A stretch of 64,000 nucleotides of DNA from Heliopora coerulea (GCA_030142905.1 JASJOG010000202.1:248001-312000), one strand, 5' to 3'; shown: positions 36,801-44,375, counted from the stretch's first letter. Numbers and translations: made by a program. The notes: generated by a model not told the origin, from the letters alone.

Positions 36801-39800
36801 ATGTTCATTTCCTGACCCCACCATGAGAGGGAATTTGCGTAGGCTAATCACAGAAGACATTAAAAACACATTATATAGTCATATTGCCATTGCACGTCTA
36901 CTATATACGAGAAAACAGACGGCAGCTTACTTTCTATACAATCCAGAAACCGTGAAAAGCCTCATTAATGTTTGTGTAGGGCGAGAAACCAAATTTCAAG
37001 AGATTTGGGTCCCGCAAAGGTCGTAGGTTCGATCCCCGTCTGGGTCTCAGAAATCGCTTTTCTGAAGACAGAGCTTGACGAAAGGTCATCTATCATTCTG
37101 TGGCAAGACTATTAAGTGTCTTTCTGGGTGCCCTCGACAAGGGAAATAACCATTCTGAAAATTGTGGCGGCAAATTGGAAGTACGAAAATAGCAAACCAA
37201 AGAAATGCAACAAAAAGCCTGTGAGCCAAGACGTAGTGGCTGCAGTAGTGTCACGATGGTTCTTCTGACAACGGACTACGGTGAAATACAAGGTTACCCA
37301 ACAATGCGCGCGTGAAATACAACGCTGCAGCTAGCCACCAGTCTTCCATAATAATGCGACATCCATAAATCCATCAAGCATCAAATGTGGTGCCAACAGA
37401 AAGCCACCACGAACCTGACTTTCTCTAAACTATATAATAAGGGCTGATTTCCACTCAGAGAAACGTCACCCTTACGTTTTTCTTTAATTTCGTGAGCTCA
37501 CAGGAGAGACCCATTAAGCTTTTCATATTCGTCTATACAAAACCTACGTGCTTAACAGAAATCCAGCTTACAATGTGGTTATACTGTAAGCCGCAAACAG
37601 AAACTGACCAGTCCCCTCAATGCGGCGTGTTAAGATCCATGTGTCACTAGCCCTTCTTCACCAAAATGAAATACTTAAGAAATATGTTAACTTTTCATGT
37701 TTGGATACATCCACGTGCAGTGACATAACGGACTATGGTCAGGGTTAGCGCAAATCTTAAGGGGCCCCCGGTGAATCTGTAAAGAGAATTGAGATTAAAG
37801 TCTTGAAATATATGTCTGTACTAAGAGGGGTGACGGGGCCCCCGAACGAAAATCTCATAAGGGCCCCCAGTAGTTTCGTTACGCCACTGTTCACGTGTGA
37901 CGCTGCGAGAATGGAGAAAAGCGTAAAAAACAGAAGCCACTAGCCAAACATTTTCTAGCTTGCCGAAAGTCGAGCAGCAGCTTAAATAAAAAGCCAGATG
38001 GTTAAAAATTGCCGACAGTGCAAGGAAAAAAATCCTTACATTTCGAGTTAAGGCTCTTCGCCGCAGACATGGACATGTTTTGATCTCTGACGACGGACCT
38101 TTACTCGAAATGTTAGCGTAAGAGTTTTTAGCTTTCAGTTTCGTGTTTTCCTTTTGTTTATACAACTTAAAACCACAAACAGTTGACAACTTGAAAAAGT
38201 ATAAAACAAAGCACACTCTGAATAATATCGACATCTTGGAAGTCAAGTTTTGAGTTCAAAACAAGATGGGACTATCGTGAGACTGTAATATTTCAACTTT
38301 ATTTCAAAGTAATGTATTCACTGTCTGAAGATAACTCGGAAATAAGGTCGAATTATTACAATCTCACGACAGTCCCATCTTGTTTTTAACTCAAATCTTG
38401 AGTTTCAATATGTCAATATTATTCGGAATATACTTTATTTTATACTTTATACGACTTAACATCCTATTTTTGATCCCCAAACCCAAGTGTTTGGATTTCA
38501 GTATGCAAACACACGAACACATTAAAAATCTATTTAAAAGTATTCCTTTTCCTAAAAAAAGAAAATAAGTAGAACGAGGCAGCAAGGCAAATTCGGAAGT
38601 TTTTGGCGTGAAATTTTCTGCATTTGGATTTAATAGTTCAAACACGTGTAGGGGTTCTTCCTTCGATTTCAATAAACCGAAAATCAGCAGAAAATCGCAT
38701 TTTCTAACAAACTTCGAGTACTTTTGAAAATCGGAAGAAGAACTCTTTATAGTTGTTTCAATTAGCTTCTCACCAGTCCGTATTTTGAGGGCAAATTAAG
38801 ATAAAAATTGGTTAAATTTATATACTGTTTTTTCCCCTTTTGGTGGTTGTTCTCTTTTGTTTATTTTTGCTCTGTTCCTTCTATTATTTTATTGTTGTAC
38901 TTTGCTGTTGTACAACAACTGTACATATGAAAAGGTTAACTCTTTTTACTCCGTGTTTCATAGCAAAGACACCTGTAACTTTTTGCCTTCACTGTCTACT
39001 TCATTAGACAATGGAAACTCTAAAAAAGGAGGGTGAGAATGCAAAGTAATGCAGTATTAGGTTACTACTTATTGAATCAGTGTAAGGTTACAACTAAGTT
39101 CAGCTTTGAAGTTTTCTAAATAACCATCATAAAATAACTTCAACCATGACCATACAATGTGTGATGAGGTGTGAATTCAATGTGGAGAGACAGTCAAAGG
39201 CTTTCCTGCAACCTGTTATCTGAGTCATTGCCAGGAGTCTAACCTGTAAACTTGTGATGATCAGTGAAATACTCTTACAAGTACAGGGACATGAATATGG
39301 ATGGAGGGTAAAGGTAATAACATCAGCTGGTCTGCTGGTGCAACATCGTGCATTAAGGCCATATTACTGTATGTGCTTGCAGTAGTTATTGATCACTTTC
39401 AGTCAAATACACTGTAGCACAGTCAGAAAAGACCAATCTACACACTTAAGACTGGTTCATGCCTTATTAACCTTTTTCCGTCCAAGACGTCTTCCATTAA
39501 TGAGTAAAATTGTCCAGCATTAGCCAGATTAAAATTGTCTGGTATTAGACTGGGTAAAATTAAAAAATTGGATATGGACTGGAAAGGGTTAATCTATTTA
39601 CACCCAAACCTACATGGTAATTTTACTCATGCTGATGTTGTAAAATTTTAGTTATCAAGTAGATATCTTGGCCAGCTTGGGGTAAAAAAGGGTTGACTAT
39701 AAGATTAAGAGTTTACTGAAATGCACCAGGGCATGTATGTGAAACTAACCAAATGGAAAATGTGGATGTCAAAGGACCTGTCAAATTGTAAAAATAATGT

Positions 39801-41107
39801 ATGGTATTTAGAAAAATATGGGAGGTGGTGAAAAGCCATCTCATGACTGGAGTAGTTGCCTATCATGAAACAAGATTGCAACAGGGAGACTAAGAGCAAC
39901 TTGACTTTATAAAGAGTAAAGTAAAGTAGAGTAAAGTAAAGTAAAGTATAGTAAAGTAAAGTATAGTAAAGTAAAGTGTGTTTATTTATATTGAATAACC
40001 CTATCAGCTGGAAGACTTAACAGCTAGAATATTTCAATTCATGAAATATTCTGTTCATGTTCCCCTGAGGATGATTGTGAAACCTATCAGCTAGCTGAGA
40101 TGTTCTCCTTAGAGGTCCAGTAATTGCCACCTTTCATGGGTCCAGTGTTATAACAGTAAAAACCAGACAGGGGGAATACAAGATGTAAATGAAATTTTAG
40201 GACAAAATGTTGACCAAGTAAATGAAATACAATTATGATAGAACTAATGCTGAAAACCTGCCTTTACTATCCAGTGGTCGAGAAGCTGACAATTTACGTA
40301 CAAGCACTGTATCCTCAGCAAACTCATCTCAGTAACAGTTGAGAATGACTGTACTATTTATGAAATAGCACATGAACTGGCTTACTTGCAAGCTTTCATG
40401 TTGTTAAAGGTGGAGACATCAGATAATTCTAAACTTAAATTTATTGCATGTGCCACACTCAGTCTGACAAAAAATGACTGAAGGTTTGAATCAAATTTTT
40501 TTATTGAACACAAGTTTTAATAAGTATTAACTGAGATAATTATGTTTAAGCCCTTCAGTCCCCAAGATGGCCAAGGTATTCCCCTTTACTAGGTAAACAT
40601 CTCGGCATATGCCTGCTAAAACAACAAGAGTCAGGTTTGGGGTTAAACACAAACAATAACTTCATTTGAATAACAAGTGTTAAAATTGTTTGAACTTACA
40701 TCTATGATTTGTTTGAGGTTGTCAAGATAAATCCTCTCTGTGATGATCATTTCATGGGTGACTTTTTCAGCATATGATAAACTGGGATCAAACTGAAATC
40801 TGGAGGGAGTCAAGGTATTCCTAGGACTTCCACTTGTGGGAGATGTTGGTGAGGTGGGAGGCATCTCATCTTCTAGAGCACATGTTGAAGGCTGTTCAAC
40901 ATCATCTTTTACTGATCGTATAGGTACTTCAAGTTGTTCTTCCTGAGACTTATTAACCCTCAGGGTGGAAGAATCAGTTGCCCTTGGATTCCTTAGGATT
41001 TGTACACTTTGAACTTCAACACATTTCACTTGCACTGGAATAATTGGTTCATTTTCCACAGACATGGATATACTTGCAAATGCTTCTTTAGTGCCACCAT
41101 TTGACAT
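13365..41107 (-). CDS. PLEKHG: PLEKHG-type RhoGEF (DH-PH), complete coding model, 18 exons
   Basis: This is a Dbl-family guanine nucleotide exchange factor that would activate Rho-type GTPases at actin or membrane sites. Exons, minus strand: 41107-40700, 33648-33548, 32626-32557, 32400-32354, 32092-32047 (tentative), 29091-28999, 28473-28417, 27719-27639, 26107-26078, 25989-25951, 24842-24726, 22880-22785, 22299-22213, 21614-21560, 19420-19329, 18931-18752, 18056-17985, 15860-13365. All join in phase and sum to 4167 nt (1388 residues plus stop). The DH domain spans about residues 111-300 and contains [15 protein letters not shown]. The PH domain spans about 310-415 and ends in the helix with Trp in [14 protein letters not shown]. 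The long tail is mostly disordered. Length and layout fit vertebrate PLEKHG1/2/3; which paralogue is not decidable here. Confidence 0.88.
16465..16922. mobile_element. Inverted-repeat element filled with telomere-like and hexamer repeats
   Basis: The ends are inverted copies beginning about GGAACGACATTTATATTGGA and continuing through GGGGCTGATAA. Between them lie three TTAGGG units (about 16509-16529) and about 330 bp of degenerate TAACAC/ACAAAC hexamers. No target duplication was found, so the outer boundary is approximate. Confidence 0.65.
16560..16886. repeat. Degenerate hexanucleotide tandem repeat
   Basis: Dozens of units such as CTAACA, CTAATA, ACAAAC, shifting along the array from TAACNC to ACAAAC types. 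On the minus strand this makes an artefactual alternating Val/Phe/Leu open frame. Confidence 0.9.
17700..18600. repeat. Short dispersed repeat pair around exon 17
   Basis: About 60 bp around 17700-17760 (CTTTCAAATAATCACC..) recurs at about 18535-18580. A 'tggatctatc' phrase with 'acata.gtggatctatc' is duplicated at 18329-18348 and 18370-18387. The family is unknown. Confidence 0.45.
17985..18056 (-). CDS. PLEKHG: PLEKHG exon 17
   Basis: 72 nt coding [20 protein letters not shown] then IEVK. Phase 0 at both ends, acceptor TCTTACAG. Confidence 0.75.
18752..18931 (-). CDS. PLEKHG: PLEKHG exon 16: basic then acidic linker
   Basis: 180 nt, 60 codons: a basic stretch ([19 protein letters not shown]) followed by an acidic serine-rich stretch ([13 protein letters not shown]). 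The basic run could act as a localisation signal (inference). Both splice sites are good. Confidence 0.8.
19038..19235 (+). other. Orphan open frame in PLEKHG intron 15
   Basis: 65 codons, antisense to PLEKHG, with a [13 protein letters not shown] cysteine motif and otherwise ordinary composition, ending ASAR-stop. I do not recognise a family. It could be a captured exon, a transposon fragment or chance. Confidence 0.2.
19329..19420 (-). CDS. PLEKHG: PLEKHG exon 15
   Basis: 92 nt coding a charged linker ending ETLEDRW. It enters with 2 nt to complete a codon, consistent with exon 14, and leaves in phase 0. No domain. Confidence 0.75.
19965..20110 (-). mobile_element. tRNA-Met-like SINE (family D)
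   Basis: The minus strand reads a tRNA head GGTAGCTCAATGGTCTCACC, an anticodon loop containing TCATCA, and B-box GGGTTCGATCCCC. The tail is CTCAGAAATCGTTTTTCTGA and continues GGATAGAGCTTGACGAACG. Another copy of tail plus B-box lies at 37005-37110 in the opposite orientation. The tail resembles that of SINE family A. Confidence 0.75.
20140..20655. repeat. Degenerate ATT/ATC trinucleotide tract
   Basis: More than 500 bp of imperfect ATTATC, CATTATCATC and related units, beginning with TAACAT repeats. It yields low-complexity Ile/His/Leu open frames on both strands that are not genes. Confidence 0.92.
21560..21614 (-). CDS. PLEKHG: PLEKHG exon 14
   Basis: 55 nt coding [18 protein letters not shown]. 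It ends with one base of the next codon. Strong acceptor TTTTTTTTCAG. Confidence 0.85.
22213..22299 (-). CDS. PLEKHG: PLEKHG exon 13: PH C-terminal helix
   Basis: 87 nt coding [20 protein letters not shown] then SYAAAVPMK, with the invariant Trp of the PH helix. Next exon begins AKQIIL, together giving the family phrase 'IPxKAKQxIL'. Confidence 0.88.
22651..22740. repeat. Dispersed repeat with hairpin, copy 1
   Basis: AATAGAATACTGCGTAGACC and following bases recur at 59547-59650. Here a hairpin (AAAGTTCAAAGGTTGG at 22688-22703 and its complement at 22721-22736) follows. Confidence 0.6.
22785..22880 (-). CDS. PLEKHG: PLEKHG exon 12: PH domain
   Basis: 96 nt coding [20 protein letters not shown] then [12 protein letters not shown]. 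Acceptor CTCTTCAG, donor GTAAGT. Confidence 0.85.
23470..23830. repeat. Palindromic repeat with three TGACGTCA sites
   Basis: Same family as 48070-48410 and the split copy at 630-1470. It contains an inverted repeat (about 23521-23545 with 23594-23617) and three perfect TGACGTCA octamers (23525, 23605, 23696). This octamer is the CREB/ATF site in animals; use here is not shown. Confidence 0.7.
24480..24650. repeat. Dispersed repeat with GTGTTTGNAT palindromes, copy 1
   Basis: Bounded by imperfect palindromes of the type AGTGTTTGAATCACAGTATT and its partner at 24620-24643. It is homologous to about 38475-38652, and an isolated palindrome of the same type is at 24251-24278. It lies next to PLEKHG exon 11. 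Confidence 0.6.
24726..24842 (-). CDS. PLEKHG: PLEKHG exon 11: PH domain
   Basis: 117 nt coding [20 protein letters not shown], then [19 protein letters not shown]. These are strands beta-2 to beta-4 with the basic KKR loop that often binds phosphoinositides (family knowledge, not tested here). Confidence 0.88.
25951..25989 (-). CDS. PLEKHG: PLEKHG exon 10: PH start, micro-exon
   Basis: 39 nt coding [13 protein letters not shown], the first strand of the PH domain. Acceptor TTTTAG, donor GTATGT. Confidence 0.85.
26078..26107 (-). CDS. PLEKHG: PLEKHG exon 9: DH-PH linker micro-exon
   Basis: 30 nt coding [10 protein letters not shown], matching the EIQSLLINWK linker of the family. Acceptor TTATTTAG, donor GTACAG. 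Confidence 0.82.
26222..26870. mobile_element. hAT-like non-autonomous element (CAGTGGCGTA ends)
   Basis: Starts CAGTGGCGTAGTGAGG, ends CGGTAAGCCACTG. The flanks TACTCCAG and TAACTCCAG resemble a target duplication with one extra base. No transposase inside. Confidence 0.55.
27639..27719 (-). CDS. PLEKHG: PLEKHG exon 8: end of DH
   Basis: 81 nt coding [20 protein letters not shown] then ENAVQLQ, the last DH helix with the INxMKRxHE motif. Phase 0 at both ends. Confidence 0.9.
27873..28084. mobile_element. Small inverted-repeat element (CGTTTACACAGT ends)
   Basis: The ends read CGTTTACACAGTCAACATTT and the inverse, extending into GGGCATGGCA / TGCCGTGCCC. Internal 'GCACGG' motifs repeat. The target duplication is not clear. 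Confidence 0.65.
28417..28473 (-). CDS. PLEKHG: PLEKHG exon 7: DH domain
   Basis: 57 nt coding [19 protein letters not shown], equivalent to EIAKHFDEEEDGFEVVE of the family. Phase 0 at both ends. Confidence 0.88.
28536..28560. repeat. GATG tetranucleotide microsatellite
   Basis: Short run of ATAGATGGATGGATGGATA. Confidence 0.8.
28999..29091 (-). CDS. PLEKHG: PLEKHG exon 6: DH signature helix
   Basis: 93 nt coding [20 protein letters not shown] then [11 protein letters not shown]. This contains the DH CR3 helix that contacts the GTPase, including the conserved K-P-x-Q-R-I-x-K-Y. The donor GTCTGT is unusual (+3 C). Confidence 0.9.
30007..30567. mobile_element. hAT-like non-autonomous element, 561 bp
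   Basis: The left end is CAGTTGTAGCCAGG and the right end is CCTGGCTACGCTAATG. Near-perfect 8-bp duplication: AATCACGT (29999-30006) and AATCATGT (30568-30575). Each end carries a G/C-run. Confidence 0.75.
30655..30925 (+). mobile_element. tRNA-derived SINE, family C
   Basis: The head GGTGGCACAGTGGCAGTGCA resembles an A box and GGGTTCGAATCC is a B box. The tail contains GGTCACATGTGAGAAGAGTG and ACTGGACC..CTGATAGGGTTATCCAG. Same family as 49297-49545; a tail fragment lies at 39995-40150 on the minus strand. Confidence 0.75.
31000..31075 (+). mobile_element. tRNA-like SINE head fragment
   Basis: ATCGTGGCTCAGTTGGCCGA then GGCAGGTTCGATATTGGC: A and B box-like motifs at tRNA spacing, but no stable cloverleaf. 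Treated as SINE-derived, not a tRNA gene. Confidence 0.45.
32047..32092 (-). CDS. PLEKHG: PLEKHG exon 5 (tentative micro-exon): DH domain
   Basis: 46 nt coding (S)[15 protein letters not shown]. The flanking exons require exactly this phase change (2 nt in, 0 out), and the C-terminal residues continue smoothly into REQQEALGH. The donor GTAATT is weak and the segment is a few residues shorter than its vertebrate counterpart. A different, unseen exon in this intron is possible. Confidence 0.42.
32354..32400 (-). CDS. PLEKHG: PLEKHG exon 4: DH domain
   Basis: 47 nt coding [15 protein letters not shown], the conserved block around Tyr-x-x-Tyr-Cys. Acceptor TTATCAG, donor GTAAGT. Confidence 0.88.
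32557..32626 (-). CDS. PLEKHG: PLEKHG exon 3: DH domain
   Basis: 70 nt coding [20 protein letters not shown] plus VVK. It aligns with the LLRDLDSCNSDPVAVASCFV segment of the family and ends in phase 0. Confidence 0.85.
33548..33648 (-). CDS. PLEKHG: PLEKHG exon 2: DH domain
   Basis: 101 nt, phase 0 in. It reads [20 protein letters not shown] and then [12 protein letters not shown], aligning with the DH segment that ends in IENIYALNS in human PLEKHG1. Acceptor TTTCAAG, donor GTTAGT. Confidence 0.85.
33807..34490. mobile_element. Non-autonomous hAT element (copy 2), 684 bp
   Basis: Homologous to 709-1348, with the same end motif (CAGTGTATTCGATTTCCATA). The right end is mutated to TTCATTA. Perfect 8-bp duplication ATTGTCAC at 33799-33806 and 34491-34498. 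Confidence 0.88.
35025..35277 (-). mobile_element. tRNA-Thr-like SINE (family B), copy 1
   Basis: Minus strand: TTGTAGCTCAGTTGGTAGAG (A box), a loop containing TTAGTAA (AGT anticodon, as in tRNA-Thr), and GGGTTCTAATCCC as the B box. The downstream tail ends at GAAGAACAAGGAAG. No matching acceptor stem, so it is a SINE rather than a tRNA gene. Confidence 0.85.
35291..36156 (-). mobile_element. Concatemeric SINE (family A): two full units, a truncated third, an inverted partial copy
   Basis: Units start at 35291, 35562 and 35833, exactly 271 bp apart, and are nearly identical. The third stops at 35980 inside the tRNA-like part and switches, at a shared GTAC, into an inverted partial unit that runs to 36156. 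The whole block is flanked by a perfect 13-bp duplication AACAAGGAAGTAT (35278-35290 and 36157-36169), the kind left by LINE-driven retroposition. Each full unit has B-box GGGTTCGATTCCC and the tail CTCAGAAATTTTCTGAG on the minus strand. Confidence 0.88.
36170..36425 (-). mobile_element. tRNA-Thr-like SINE (family B), copy 2
   Basis: Continues directly from the right 13-bp duplication, so copies 1 and 2 were once adjacent and the family A block split their junction. Same A box, AGT loop and B box as copy 1. Confidence 0.82.
36426..36720 (+). mobile_element. tRNA-Thr-like SINE (family B), copy 3, inverted
   Basis: Plus-strand orientation: TTGTAGTTCAGTTGGTCGAG, then ACTAGTAAACCGAAGATC, then GGGTTCGAATTCC. 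With copy 2 it forms a large inverted repeat. Confidence 0.82.
37005..37110 (+). mobile_element. SINE family D fragment
   Basis: B-box-like GTAGGTTCGATCCCCGTCTG followed by the family tail GTCTCAGAAATCGCTTTTCTGA. Inverse of the copy at 19965-20110. Confidence 0.7.
37718..37889. mobile_element. hAT-like mini-element, 172 bp
   Basis: The left end is CAGTGACATAACGGAC and the right end is GTTTCGTTACGCCACTG. Near-perfect 8-bp duplication: TCCACGTG (37710-37717) and TTCACGTG (37890-37897). Contains GGGGCCCCC runs. Confidence 0.75.
38198..38447. repeat. Long hairpin, 93-nt arms
   Basis: Arms 38198-38290 and 38354-38447 are inverted copies (for example AACAAGATGGGACTATCGTG and its complement). The two open frames with MSILF..ILYF are reads of the two arms, not genes. 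Confidence 0.8.
38475..38652. repeat. Dispersed repeat with GTGTTTGNAT palindromes, copy 2
   Basis: Same layout as 24480-24650: AAGTGTTTGGATTTCAGTAT.. at one end, TTTTTGGCGTGAAATTTTCT.. then a second palindrome at the other. Confidence 0.6.
39911..39978. repeat. AGTAA pentanucleotide microsatellite
   Basis: About 13 AGTAA-type units with occasional AGTAT/AGTAG variants. Confidence 0.92.
39995..40150 (-). mobile_element. SINE family C tail fragment
   Basis: On the minus strand, TAACACTGGACCC..ACTGGACCTCTAAGGAGAAC and GCTGATAGGTT match the tail of 30655-30925. Confidence 0.55.
40700..41107 (-). CDS. PLEKHG: PLEKHG exon 1 (coding): N-terminus and DH start
   Basis: 136 codons. An acidic, proline/serine-rich leader ([11 protein letters not shown]) is followed by the first DH helix, [20 protein letters not shown], matching the PLEKHG start of RhoGEF. 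I chose the ATG at 41107 because TTTTTTAAAG just before it looks like a splice acceptor; another in-frame ATG lies at 41122. The donor is GTAAGT at 40699. Confidence 0.88.
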
Positions 41108-43548
41108 TACTTTAAAAAACATAAGAATCTGTATTTACTTAAGATGTAGAGCATAAACAACATCCACTTCCTTTCTTGAGCTGTCTGGTTATTTTGTTTG
41201 TTTTTCTACCTTTACTGACAAGGAAGTGATAAGCAACATGGTTTAATTATAAAAACCAGGTGCACCAGCAAACTGAAATGTGCTTCTAAATGAATAGCAA
41301 ATAAAATTTAAATGAACATTGATTTTCTGAAAGAAGATTGCTAAATTAATCAATTCTGCTTAAAAGAAATACTGAATTCTTGAACATATTAAAGTGTTAG
41401 GTTTTTGCATGCAATATATCAGCCTACACATGTATTTTACAAATGAGTGAAGAAGTTTCTTTACTATAGTTAGGAATAAGTCTGAAAGAAAGAGACAAAT
41501 TTGAAAGAGGACAAGTCTATAATAAACAATGCTAGCTTTTACTGGTGTAGAGTGCCAGACGGTAACAGGATGCTGAAAGCATTTTATGTATGAAATTATA
41601 TCACAAACATAAGACTTAGTGCCACCACAGAGATTTAATGTTCTGCAAGGTCAACACTCAATGACCTTAATGTTGCCAGATAGTTAGTAAAGAAACAATG
41701 CCATGTAATATGTCTGCCAATTTTAAAGATAAAGATCAAATTGGGCACAGCTTGACTGTATTTATTGCAATGCCTTGGTTTTCATGACCTCTTAAAGTAT
41801 ATGGTTCCTCATCCTTATGCAATTTACAACAATCCTAACACACATATATCAGAAGTACGGTGTTTATCATTATTCACAATAACAAAACTGCCCTGGATTA
41901 TTGATACTGTACAGTTAAGGTGCCAAAATTCCCTTAACCCTTTCCTGCATATGGTTATTGTACAACAACAAACTATAACAATAGAACAAATGATAGAACA
42001 ATGGAAAAAACAAAGAGAACAAAGAACAAAAGTATGAAAATTCATGCGAAAGAATGGCTGAACTGGCAGATCTGGCTACGACTCACATAATTACCTGCTG
42101 CATATTTATTAAAAATGATCAGCATACTGAACGGTCAAGTTAATATAAAAATGCTAGTCTTCATTTTATTACGTAATTTCAAATCGTTTAAAGAGCGATT
42201 TGATATTAAATGCGAACTGGACGTACGACAATGTAGAACCAGAAGGTAGAGGGCATATGAGTCTTATTTTTGATGCAACGAAGTGGAAACAGTTGCACGT
42301 TAACTGTACATGACCGGACACTCGGAAGGAACTGAATAAAAAATCAGTTTTGTATTTCACTCGTCTTACAAGGATCTCATACATGCAGGTATTAACATGA
42401 CATCTTCGACCACAGTTCGCCGAGAAGTTTCATACATAAATTCCTACTCTCTTCTTCGGGCACAGTCAAAATAGGAAGTGGGGTTAACTACGGCAATTTT
42501 AACACCGGCGCTTCATAAAACCTCTACATCTATTATATATAACGTGAAATTTATAATTTCCGGGTTCCACAGTCGACAGAAAAATACACGATCATCAATC
42601 GAAAGTTGATCACCGTTTATGCCTACGGGAAGAGGAATATCCAAGACAGTGGTGTTTTTGTTCCATGTTTGGCAACAATAACAATATTCCAAGCTCCGTC
42701 TCAGGAAGTAACTACCAAATCGGCATAACGTAGGTTTCTGTTCCTGTACATTCGGGCACTTTTGGAATTCAGTAGAAAAACGTTCATGCTGTTCGTCAAC
42801 AAAAGTTAAAAGATCCAAACAATATTGAAAACTTTAATAAAGTGGTTGGGGATAACGGATACGGCTTTTTAACAGAATATTTTCATTGGTAACATAGGAA
42901 AACTGATTGGGTAAAGTGATAGCGGATATCTAGAAGTTTTGACGCATTTACGCTTGATAAAATTCCTTTTTGGGGCAACTTAAGGCGACTTACTTCGACA
43001 GATTTCAGTTAACCCATTCACAAATTAATACTTTGAGTCTGATGTGTTTCGCCTATTCACAAAGACTATACCATTCATTCAGTGTATTTATTGAAAGTTC
43101 AAGCGCTGTCATGTCTAAAAGCAAATACAATAGTTTGCAATCTTTGAAAGAAAGGCGCTCCAAAACTATGTAAGATAAACTGGAGCCTGTTGGTAGCTAT
43201 AAAGGTGCTACTTTGTTAGGTTAGCGTTGTTTAATTTAATCAGAACTATGCACGATATTTTAATTATAACGACAAGCAATCCAATCTGCGGGGGATAACT
43301 TCACAATCGTTTAAATGTCGCGATGTGACAGGACAAGGTATGTCGCTGCTTCCGCGAAGCTTCTGTAATGTTTACAAATATACAACGTTCGATTTCAATT
43401 TCAAATAAGAAAAGCCAAAGAATTTGGAGGACGAACGGTCACGAAGCCGTTTTGGCATACCACACACATAACAGACAACAACACCATATGCTCTTAAATC
43501 CGCCTGATATATTGCAGCAAATAAAAGGATTGGAGTCTGTTAACTCAC
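41108..43548. other. Putative 5' intron of PLEKHG
   Basis: If the donor at 43549 pairs with the acceptor just before 41107, this is the first intron. It contains an unclassified minus-strand open frame (42513-42818, 101 codons, Cys-rich in the middle) that I cannot assign to any family. Confidence 0.4.
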
Positions 43549-43700
43549 CTTCGCTATCCTAATGTCTATCTAAACAACTTGACTTCTTCGGAGGTACGGA
43601 AAACGGATCCATTTTCATTGGTAACCAAATAAAACGGCTTCCGTTGTTCTATACAGAAAGCTTGACTTGGGTTGTACTCCACCGGTGACAGCACCACGGC
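43549..43700 (-). other. PLEKHG: Candidate 5' non-coding exon of PLEKHG with uORF
   Basis: A strong minus-strand donor (GCGAAG then GTGAGT, at 43548) follows an 18-codon open frame MDPFSVPPKKSSCLDRH-stop (43612-43559). A non-coding first exon here joined to exon 1 would carry a short uORF. The transcription start is not visible, so the right boundary is a guess. Confidence 0.4.
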
Positions 43701-44321
43701 TGTCCGCCAAATTCCCCTTCGAGTTGTTCCCTTGACCCGAGGGTATTAAGAACACTTTATCGCGAAATTCTTCTCGGGATTTATAGGCTCTTTTCTAAGT
43801 CTGATGAAGGTCTACCGTCATCACCCATCATTTTGATCAAGTAGCATTCAACGTCCGATAAAGCTCACACATGTACTGCTATAGATGAAAGTGTAGTCGG
43901 TTGTGCTTTGACATATGGATTGTCAACAAATATCCTATCAAACGCAAACGTGATTAAAGGCAGCGGGGGAGGTGGGAGGGGTATAGAGTGATTAGAGCGA
44001 TGAAAAATTCGATAAAAAAAGTGAGTTGTAAAAAAATACGAATGAAAAAAAAGCCCAAACCACGAATTAATCAGGTGCTAAATCTTTTGGGTGGAAAACT
44101 TAAAGTGGAATGGAAATACCTGCATAAATTTATTTTAAAAATAGTGCTCTCGTGAAATTTTTCCTGGAGTCTGAGAATGAGTCTCCACAGAAGAATTACA
44201 CCAAGTTTCCATGAAAATTTAAGTTTTCAATATGGCCGCCATGCTGTAGTAGATCGAGAGAAGTTACAGAATTAACGTTGATACTGTCTTCTTTTACCTT
44301 TTTTCTATTTTGTTTCTGGGA
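43620..44321. promoter_or_regulatory. Probable bidirectional promoter, PLEKHG and ESF1
   Basis: About 0.7 kb separates the candidate first exon of PLEKHG from the ESF1 start codon. Near ESF1 there is AATATGGCCGCCATGCTG (about 44230), containing GCCGCCAT, the YY1-type motif common at housekeeping gene starts. No TATA box is obvious. A 5-codon open frame (ATG at 44232, stop at 44247-44249) lies just upstream of ESF1 and would be a uORF if transcribed. Confidence 0.45.
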
Positions 44322-44375
44322 ATGATGGACGATGACGAACGGTTTTCACATATTTCAAGAGATCTTCGCTTTAAG
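44322..44375 (+). CDS. ESF1: ESF1 exon 1
   Basis: 54 nt coding MMDDDERFSHISRDLRFK. Two ATGs are adjacent; the second has the better context (G at +4). Donor GTAATG. Confidence 0.88.

Larger units (their letters stand above)
33649..40699. other. PLEKHG intron 1, 7 kb, repeat-filled
   Basis: Contains a hAT element (33807-34490), nested SINEs (35025-36720), a SINE fragment (37005-37110), a small hAT-like element (37718-37889), a long hairpin (38198-38447), a dispersed repeat, a pentanucleotide repeat and a SINE tail. Short open frames in it derive from these repeats. Confidence 0.6.

Noticed and set aside
42513..42818. 101-codon minus-strand open frame as a PLEKHG 5' coding exon
   Set aside because: It ends in a stop and no splice donor keeps it in frame with exon 1; no family recognised.
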